Shown here: positions 56,833-64,000 of the stretch, piece after piece
Layout of the letters: every line of letters starts with the position of its first letter
Position numbering within the stretch: position 1 is the first letter of the stretch
Source: Saccharina japonica
Taxonomy: Eukaryota > Sar > Phaeophyceae > Laminariales > Laminariaceae
NCBI GenBank assembly: GCA_008828725.1
Contig: MEHQ01002986.1
Coordinates: forward strand, 176,300-240,299
Direction: 5' to 3'
Length of the DNA: 64,000 nucleotides
Translations under genes and position numbers: made by a program
Notes under the pieces: model-generated
Told to the model about the DNA's origin: nothing
Seen by the model: the letters and a program-made list of their open reading frames with translations, nothing else
Database searches by the model: none

Positions 56833-57765
56833 ACGCAAGGTAACACGCAAGGTAACACGCAAGGTAACACGTAAGGTAACACGTAAGGTGACACGCAAGG
56901 TAACACGTAAGGTAACACGCAAGGTAACACGCAAGGTAACACGCATGGTAACACGCAAGGTAACACGCGAGGTAACACGGAAGGTAACACGCAAGGTAAC
57001 ACGCAAGGTAACACGCAAGGTAACACGCAAGGTAGCACGCAAGGTAACACGCAAGGTAACACGCAAGGTAACACGCAAGGTAACACGTAAGGTAACACGC
57101 AAGGTAACACGCAAGGTAACACGCATGGTAACACGCAAGGTAACACGCGAGGTAACACGGAAGGTAACACGCAAGGTAACACGCAAGGTAACACGCAAGG
57201 TAACACGCAAGGTGGCACGCAAGGTAGCACGCAAGGTAACACGCAAGGTAACACGCAAGGTAACACGCAAGGTGACACGCAAGGTAACACGAAAGGTAAC
57301 ACGCAAGGTAACACGTAAGGTAACACGCAAGGTAACACGCAAGGTAACACGCATGGTAACACGCAAGGTAACACGCGAGGTAACACGGAAGGTAACACGC
57401 AAGGTAACACGCAAGGTAACACGCAAGGTAACACGCAAGGTGGCACGCAAGGTAGCACGCAAGGTAACACGCAAGGTAACACGCAAGGTAACACGCAAGG
57501 TAACACGCAAGGTAACACGCAAGGTAACACGCAAGGTAACACGCAAGGTAACACGCAAGGTAACACGCAAGGTGACACGCAAGGTAACACGACAGGTAAC
57601 ACGACAGGTAACACGACAGGTAACACGACAGGTAACACGACAGGTAACACGACAGGTAACACGACAGGTAACACGACAGGTAACACGACAGGTAACACGA
57701 CAGGTAACACGACAGGTAACACGACAGGTAACACGACAGGTAACACGACAGGTAACACGACAGGG
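56833..57765 (+). repeat. 12-bp minisatellite, about 78 units, with higher-order structure
   Basis: Unit GGTAACACGCAA for most of the array, switching to GGTAACACGACA for the last 15 or so units (57585-57765). Rare variants mark a higher-order pattern: 60 bases are identical at 56941-57000 and 57121-57180 (180 bp apart), and the same variant order recurs near 57349 (228 bp further). Because 12 is divisible by 3 and the unit lacks stops in several frames, 300-codon frames exist on both strands; these are not treated as genes. Confidence 0.95.
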
Positions 57766-57934
57766 GTTCTGTATATTAATAGCATTTTTGGCTCCTTAAC
57801 CCAAAATCGTCGGAATGCCGTTTTTTTTCGCAGTATGAGTTTATGATAATGGTATTATTCATCGAGTTGCACCTTTCAATTTTTTTCAAAAACAGTTTTG
57901 ACTTACCGTTAGTTTAGATATCCTTTAAATATCC

Positions 57935-58181
57935 TATACTATAATCAAGTGAGGAACCTCAGAAACATTAGGCGCTACCCCTGCAAGGCAAATAGCACGC
58001 GTCTATGTATACATAGAGCTACTATACTATAACCAAGTAAAGAACCTCATACAAATTAGGCGCTACCCCTGTAAGGCAAATCACCCATCTTATGTATATA
58101 TAGAGCTCCTATACTATAGGCAAGTGAGGAGTCTCGGAAAAATTAGGCGCCAACCCTGCAAGGCAAATAGCACACGTCTAT
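57935..58181 (+). repeat. Three tandem units of about 85 bp (target of the 58190 element)
   Basis: Units read 'actataatcaagtgaggaac', 'ggcgctacccctgcaaggca', 'aatagcacgcgtctatgtat'. Two further units lie at 60460-60620, beyond the insertion. The unit resembles the right half of the MITE family (GAGCTCCT...AAGTG...CTACC...GCACGCGT). Confidence 0.75.
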
Positions 58182-58189
58182 GTATATAT
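58182..58189 (+). repeat. 8-bp target-site duplication, left
   Basis: GTATATAT directly before the element, repeated at 60452-60459. Uninterrupted sister units read '...tatgtatatatagagctcc', which is the expected empty site. Confidence 0.85.
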
Positions 58190-60451
58190 CACACCCTGGA
58201 CAATTATCAATTGCCTAATTGTCTATTAATAGTTTCCTATTACAATTGACTGGCAATTGTGGTCGCCAATTCCAATTAATTGGAACTCATCGAGCTCTAT
58301 GGTACAGACAATTCCTATTAACAGACACCCACTAGGCCCTATCGTCCACCCAATTTATGCTAATATACACCCATCTACATTATTGGTTGAAGTAATTGCT
58401 ATTAACAGTAACCAACAAAATCCCATTGCTGAACCCATAGTCTATTGAAATATAATATCCCATTCTATTGTAACGCTAATGGACAATTGCAGATTTTTTT
58501 CGGTGCCAATGGTGCTGGCAATTCCATTTAATTGATATTCTCCTAAATAAATTGTGCTGGCAATTCTATTTAATTGACATTCTCCCAATTAAATTGTGCT
58601 GGCAATTCCATATAATTGACATCCTCCCAAATAAATTGTGCTGGCAATTCCATTTAATTGGCGTAAATGGAATTGCAATTGTGCTGGCAATTCCATTTAA
58701 TTGACATCCTTCTAAATTAATTGCGCGGGCAATTCCATTTAATACGTAGGCATCTTTCTAAATAATTGTCCTTGCAATTTCATTTATTATTTATTTGGCA
58801 GGCTTCGAAATAAATTGTCCAGACAATCAGGCATTTCCATATAATAGACAATATTATGTTACCGGTCAATTGATTCCGGACGCTGCAATCGGAATATGAC
58901 ACAACAATGTATGATATGTATGCGTGAGGAAGCTATTTCTTGAAGTTGCAAAGGCAAACGATTCGTGAGGCTGTCTAGCGGTTGGAATTGCCGGAGCGAT
59001 TGATTCATGAAGCAGTCTATTAATTGGAATCGACCAGACAACATAGTTCGGAGGATGCCCAATAGATTAAATATATCGGACAAAATGTTTGGCGGCCGAT
59101 TAGTCACTAGGATTTTTTTTTTCATTCCCTTTCTGCTTAAGCCTTGGACAATAGGCATTGCAATAGACTATTGCACCTACAATAGACCCACCGAAAAGTC
59201 TATTAAATGGAATTAGGCGGGCAATTGATTGTTACCATATTGCCGCAATTGGAATTGCAAAGACAACAACATATAGTAGTCCACCTACTAATTGGAATTG
59301 CTTAGGAAATTGCTTTAGAGCTCTGTTAATTAACTGGAATTGTCTCCTGCAATTTTTTCGCTCCGGAGACTCCAATACTCTATTACTTCTTCAATAGGAT
59401 ATGGGACCTACCAACAATGGACTATTGCTTTTACAATAGATCTTCCGAAAGTTCATTTAAATGGAATTGGTCGAGATACTGCTTTCGTGGTTCATCTATT
59501 AATAGGAATGGATGGGCCAATAGATTTGTGTCCTGGCCTTCCAATAGATATTGTTCCAGCAATTATGTTCTGGTCTTGTCTCACAATTGGAATGGTTCAA
59601 TCAAACCGTTTCTGCTCTCACCTTCCAATTGGAATCGTTTCAATAATTTCGTTCTGTTTCTTTCTATTAATAGGAATGGTCGGATCAATAGGCTTCTGCC
59701 CTGACCTTCCAATTGAAATTGTTTCAACAATTAGTTTCAGGTCTTGCCTATCAATAGGAGTGGTTTGGTCAATAGGTTTCTGTGCTGACTTTCCAAATTA
59801 AATTGTTGATTTTTTTTCTGACCTCGACAATTCCAATTAATAGACCGTACTTGAAATCACTGGGTTGGACTGTTTCAATTGGTAGATAACACTCGAAAAA
59901 AATGGCTACACAACTCCGACTGATAGATCTCACTCGAAATAATTTGACTGGGCAATTCCAATTATTAGAAATCACTCGAAATCATTTAGTTGGACAATTG
60001 CTTTCAATAGATAGCATTTGAAATCAAGTGTCTCAGCAATTCCAATTAATAGCCAGCACCCGAAATAAATTGTAGGCACAATTCCAATTAGTAGGCAGCA
60101 CCCGAAATCAGTTGCCCGGACAATTGCAATTAGTATCCTTCAATCGAAATCATTTGGTTGGGCAAATCCAATTAATAGACAGCATCCGAAATCAGTTGTA
60201 GCCACAATAGACTATTGTAATAGGAAAGGTCCAAACAATTGTGCAGGCAATTCCAATTAATTGACAGCACCTAAAATCAATTGTCTGGACAATTCCAATT
60301 GGTAGGCAGCATTCAAAACTAATTACCCGGACAAGTCAAATGAATATACTTCAATCAAAATCATTTGGTTGGACAATTCCAATTAATAGACTACACCCAA
60401 AAATAATTATAGACACCATAGACTATTGAAATAGGAATTGTCCAGGGTGTG
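58190..60451. mobile_element. 2262-bp terminal-inverted-repeat element filled with CAATT satellite motifs
   Basis: Perfect 16-bp inverted ends CACACCCTGGACAATT / AATTGTCCAGGGTGTG, bordered by an 8-bp duplication. The left part (about 58500-58780) has tandem 'tgtgctggcaattccattta' units. The middle has 'ggaattg' and 'caattggaat' motifs, and the right part (59820-60420) has units of 'caattccaattaatagacag' followed by 'aaatca'. No frame above about 150 codons, and the longest (59340-59801) is a repeat translation, so it is non-autonomous. An 8-bp duplication fits hAT or P-type transposases, but the ends do not let me decide. Confidence 0.85.
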
Positions 60452-60459
60452 GTATATAT
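60452..60459 (+). repeat. 8-bp target-site duplication, right
   Basis: GTATATAT directly after the element, identical to 58182-58189, followed by 'agagctcc' as in the sister units. Confidence 0.85.
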
Positions 60460-60769
60460 AGAGCTCCAATACTACAACCAAGCAAAGAACCTCGGAAAAA
60501 TTAGGCGCCAATCCTGCAAGGCAAATAGCACGCGTCTATGTGTATAGGGCTCCTATGCTATAACCAAATGGGGAACGTCAGAAACAAAAATCGGTGCAAC
60601 TCTACGAGTACCTTAGCATGTGCAACGTGTGATCAAGACAGCACACCCCCCTGTATCTTGGCAACGGAGAGAGAGTGCAAGCGATATAGCGATGTCTCTA
60701 TAAGGGAGAAGATATAGACGAGATCTTCCGAAAGCCGCAAATTCCATGGGTGTGTGTCAGCGCGTGCGA

Positions 60770-61040
60770 CGATAGAGGAAGCGCATGTGAGACAAATAGA
60801 TTCGACCGGCCTCTTCAACCCAATAATTGGTACCGTTGGGGTGGCCACGACGTACGTAGTGTTTAGAAACATTACTCCGTGATGTATATACCTACGCGTA
60901 TAAATTTTTGGATGGTTTATCCAGCTGCACTGTAAACGTTTTCTCGAATCGCTTTTTTGGGTGAGGTGTATAGTTCCTGTACTATAATCAAGTGATAAAA
61001 AAGACCCAGAAACAAACACTCGAGGTGCTATTATACCTGT
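60770..61040. mobile_element. MITE-like element, weak
   Basis: Left 'gcgtgcgacgatagaggaag' and right 'ctgtaccccgaacacagcacg' with an internal 'tcctgtactataatcaagtg' block place it in the MITE/85-bp-unit family, but the ends are poorly matched. Confidence 0.4.
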
Positions 61041-61084
61041 ACCCCGAACACAGCACGTCTCGAAAAGTCGTCCTGGGGGGGGTG

Positions 61085-61660
61085 TGATATATTATCACCC
61101 GGTGTGTTATCTTATCGCCCGTGGGCTATCTTATCACCCGTGTGCTTATCGTATCACCCGTGTGTTTATGCTATCACCCATGGGTTCATATTATCACCCC
61201 GTGTGTTATCTTATCACCCGTGTGTTATCTGATCACCCGTTTTTTTTATCTTATCACCCGTGTTATCTTATCACCCGGTGTGTTATATTATCACCCCGGT
61301 GTGATGTCTTATCACCCGTGTGTTATCCTATCACCCGTGTGTTTGTACTATCACCCGTGTGTTCATCTTATCACCCGTGTGATATATTATCACCTGTGTG
61401 CGATTTCATCACCCGTGTGTTACCCTATCACCAGTCTGTTTATCTCATCGCCCTTGTATTGTTGTATCGCTCGTGTGCTCTAATAGTTATCACCCCGTGT
61501 GTTATCTTATCACCCGTGTGTCAATCTTATCACCCTTGTGTTACCTTATCACCCGTGTGTTTATCTTATCACCCGGTTTATTATCGTATCACCCGTGTGT
61601 TATCTTATTACCCGGTGTGTTATATTATCACCCCTGTGTTACCTTATCGCCCCGCGTTAT
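61085..61660 (+). repeat. 19-20-bp minisatellite TTATCACCCGTGTGTTATC
   Basis: About 30 variable units of 'atcacccgtgtgttatctt'. It generates frames on the + strand with repeated YHPC / ITRV peptides (61084-61867); these are repeat translations, not proteins. Confidence 0.92.
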
Positions 61661-61939
61661 GCCAGAATATTCTATATCCCTACCTTGAACTATACCATGT
61701 GTGTAATGGACACCATCGGACGGAACGATGATGTAAACATTATTATATGTTTTGCTCACCAGATCATGAAGAGCCTTAATCTTCCTTGCGCCGAACATCG
61801 CCCCCGCCCACATGGCTTTCAAAAGGAGGTATGCCTAACAAAAAAAAAAAAAGGGAAACAGTTTTGACAAGAAAACGACACCGTACCGCCGACAAGACGA
61901 GTAAACAAGAAAGACAAGGGAGGAGAAGGGTACTCATTA

Positions 61940-62110
61940 GCCGCATGTCATACATGGCCGTAGTCGTATGACCATAGATAGACCCTTGCATCGCTACAAA
62001 TGCCGGGACGGAGCACGTTGTGTTTTTCACCAATCAGGCAGACATGGATTGCTTGCACCAAGCGCGAAGCGCCGTGAGGTGTGCGGTAAACGGGTTCGGC
62101 GATAGTGGCG
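61940..62110 (-). repeat. Poly-C-associated dispersed repeat R3, copy
   Basis: Contains 'acatggccgtagtcgtatga', 'gccgggacggagcacgttg' and 'caagcgcgaagcgccgtgag', the reverse complement of the units at 63465-63945. Confidence 0.75.
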
Positions 62111-62449
62111 GGAGGGGGATCTGCTCGAGAAAAACGACACCGAACGACGGAAAAAAAAGAAAAAAGAAAAAAATGGGGGTATGGTAAACGGGTTCGGTGA
62201 TGGTAGGCCGGAGAGGATGAGATATATACTGTAGTAGAAAACGACACGCTGCCTGCAAGGACAACCAAAAAAAAAAAAAAAAATGTATGGTTGGACGGGG
62301 CTGCCAAGCGTTCGTTGGTAGGCCTTTCATGTATCGAGCGTTTAGACTTTCGAGCTGCACAGGAGGAGTGGTCTAAGTGGCACGCGTCAAGCTTCCCAGG
62401 TGAAAATGAATGTGTCGGCAAGACAAGAAAACAACGGCGTTATGAGCAC

Positions 62450-62720
62450 CGACGTCGACGCCAGCACACACTGACCACCGACACCAACTACAACAGCAAC
62501 AGCAACACCTACAACTACAGCTTCAACTTCAACTCCAAGTGCAAGTACAAGTTCAAGGACGACGACACAAGGACAAGAACAAGTACAAATATAACTACAG
62601 CTACAACGACAGCAACGAGAAAACAACACCACACATTCACACTTACAGCGTGAACACCAACACCAACACCAACACCAACACCAAAACAAGAAACTACAAA
62701 CACAAAATACAAAATACAAC
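62450..62720 (+). repeat. AC-rich simple repeats, including (CCAACA)n
   Basis: 'aacaccaacaccaacaccaa' around 62655-62690, and AACTACA / ACAAGTA runs before it. Frames on both strands are biased (poly-Asn/Thr or Val/Gly/Cys) and not supported as genes. 62721-62900 is A-rich with nothing recognised. Confidence 0.8.
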
Positions 62721-62921
62721 TAAAAAAAATGTAGTCAAAAAATATGAAGGAACAACACTAACAAAAAATCCATAATCATTCAACAACAACAAGCATAATC
62801 ACAAATACAAAAATACCCCCAATATAAATTACAGCAACAGTATTAATACGTATCTTCGTGCCGGGCCAATTAAATAAGAATTGAAAAAAACAAATGAAAC
62901 AAAATAATCGTACGAATGTAT

Positions 62922-63095
62922 TCAGTCGTTTTCATCGGGGCTGTCACGGGTGGGACCACGGCTCACAAGGGGCGTCGTCTTCTGTAGGAAGCGGAGCTCG
63001 CGTTGGCCCGTGACGACGAGCGGGAGCGCGAACCGATTGAGCAGATAGGGCCAGAAGTAGTACTCCCCCACGCGGTCCAGCAGCGGGAAGCAGAC
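62922..63095 (-). CDS. Probable terminal exon of an unrecognised gene
   Basis: On the minus strand the sequence after a good 3' splice site ('ctcttttggatgcag', ending at 63096) reads VCFPLLDRVGEYYFWPYL, then LNRFALPLVVTGQRELRFLQ and a polar tail to a stop at 62922-62924. Codons strongly prefer G or C in third position, unlike the AT-rich surroundings. A 5' splice-like GTAGGT lies at 63297 (minus), which would define a 201-bp intron (63096-63296 or 63297) and put SAVE before VCFP in frame. Upstream of that, the sequence runs into a poly-G and repeat R3, so the rest of the gene is either beyond the window or cut by the repeat. The aromatic/hydrophobic centre suggests a membrane-associated segment. 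No family recognised. Confidence 0.5.
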   Translation of the reverse strand, partial: VCFPLLDRVGEYYFWPYLLNRFALPLVVTGQRELRFLQKTTPLVSRGPTRDSPDEND

Positions 63096-63304
63096 CTGCA
63101 TCCAAAAGAGAAGACCATGTATAGGTACAGTATACCGCGGGGGATAAGAAGAAGCTAATAGCATATACACCACTCCGATCCGAAATATAAGGACTGTTTC
63201 GATGAAAATTTAGTATACAAACGGTCTGATATATTCCGGGTCGGAGGGGTCGCGTAGAAAAGAAAACAGAAGACAAGCGGACGATAGAATCACCTACCTC
63301 CACG

Positions 63305-64000
63305 GCCGACCCCCCCCCACCGCTCCCGTCCCTCTATGGTCAAGTACGACTACGGCCATGCCTAAATATGAAGTACGCCTCCCCCCCCGTCCTACGGTGC
63401 TCCGTCTCGAAAGGGATGCGTGGTCAATGGCCAAATGACTTAAGGCAATCAACAAATGAGTACGCTTCCCTCATGGGCGGCTGTCGTTCGTATGCAAGTC
63501 CACCTCACAGGCGGGTCTTAGCAGCATGTAGCTCACCCTCCATGCGACTCGCCCAGTACCTCACGGCGCTTCGCGCTTGGTGCTAGCAAAATGTCTGCCT
63601 GGTTGAAGAAAACTCAACGTGCTCCGTCCCGGCATTGTAGGGATGCGAGGGTCTATGGTCATACGACTACGGCCGTGCACGACATGGGTACACCCCCCCC
63701 CCTCCCATAAATTAAATTAATTCATTGAAGCTGCCATCCATATGCAAGTCCGCCTCACAAGCGCTTCTTAGTAGGATGCAGCTCACCCTCCATGCGACTC
63801 GCCGAATAACTCACGGCGCTTCGCGCTTGGTGCAAGCAATGTCTGCCTGGTTGGTGAAAACCCAACATGCCCCATCCCGGCATTGTGGGGATGCGAGAGG
63901 TCTATGGTAATACGATTACGGCCGTGCACGACACGAGTACCCCCCCCCCCCCCCTACGACTACGGCCGTGCACGACATGAGTACAGTTACCCCCCCCCCC
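63305..64000 (+). repeat. Tandem poly-C-associated repeat R3 array
   Basis: Two full units (about 63465-63715 and 63726-63945) share 'gtatgcaagtccacctcaca', 'gctcaccctccatgcgactc', 'cacggcgcttcgcgcttgg', 'gtctgcctggttg', 'cccggcattgt' and 'acgactacggccgtgcacga', each ending in a C9-C15 run. A partial unit precedes (63305-63380), and another is cut by the window end. Other copies: 29870-30110 and 61940-62110. Confidence 0.85.

Noticed and set aside
56677-57799. Three open frames of 301-327 codons (both strands)
   Set aside because: They are translations of a stop-free 12-bp tandem repeat (VTRK, RVTL, VLPC units) and have no non-repetitive domain beyond a 50-codon end.
61084-61867. Overlapping + strand frames with repeated YHPC / ITRV peptides
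   Set aside because: Translations of the 19-20-bp minisatellite; composition follows the DNA repeat.

Overview
This is a nuclear segment of a eukaryote, most likely a brown alga (Phaeophyceae). The strongest evidence is three intronless genes built from EsV-1-7 repeats (C-X4-C-X16-C-X2-H-X12), a cysteine-rich family greatly expanded in brown algae and named after a gene of the Ectocarpus virus EsV-1. Supporting signs are TTAGGG-type repeats, many CTG/CAG microsatellites, tRNA-derived SINEs, GT-AG-like intron borders and a very low gene density. No bacterial operon, Shine-Dalgarno context, rRNA gene or CRISPR array is visible. Naming the lineage is inference; I cannot fix the genus.

Layout. 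Most of the window is old duplications and mobile-element debris. Its backbone is one segment of about 4-7 kb present three times: copy A (about 3400-9590, +), copy B (about 22690-29560, -) and copy C (about 43435-47580, +). Each carries one EsV-1-7 gene (7212-8003 +, 23929-24948 -, 45221-46243 +) plus the same flanks. Copy C lacks about 2 kb that copy A keeps. Between the copies lie further duplications: 1-290 with 38835-39125, 840-1690 with 31950-32910, 16400-16850 with 21770-22330, 18729-19612 with 40094-40930, and two inverted copies of a decayed tyrosine-recombinase gene (19975-20935 -, 49040-49639 +).

Mobile and repetitive structures. There are three tRNA-derived SINEs (10912-11225, 26959-27293, 36148-36476). 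A 2262-bp element at 58190-60451 has 16-bp perfect terminal inverted repeats and an 8-bp target duplication, and is filled with CAATT/AATTG satellite-like motifs. A 1.9-kb inverted-repeat element (33925-35856) encloses a 471-bp foldback. Two small inverted-repeat elements each carry an internal TTAGGG-type array (about 21245-21542 and 30256-30558). A family of roughly 250-330-bp MITE-like elements shares the end motif CTACGGTAGAGGT. Minisatellites include a 12-bp array of about 78 units (56833-57765), a 19-20-bp array (61085-61660), a 31-bp array (5221-5400) and a nested 181-bp tandem (53021-53392).

Coding content. Only the three EsV-1-7 genes are convincing intact genes. A GC-rich terminal exon of an unrecognised gene lies on the minus strand at 62922-63095, beside a poly-C-rich repeat. 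Other long open frames come from tandem repeats or from decayed, frameshifted element genes. The EsV-1-7 genes do not form an operon. They are best read as a dispersed paralogue group made by segmental duplication, with repeat number changing afterwards inside each gene (6, 8 and 8 repeats).
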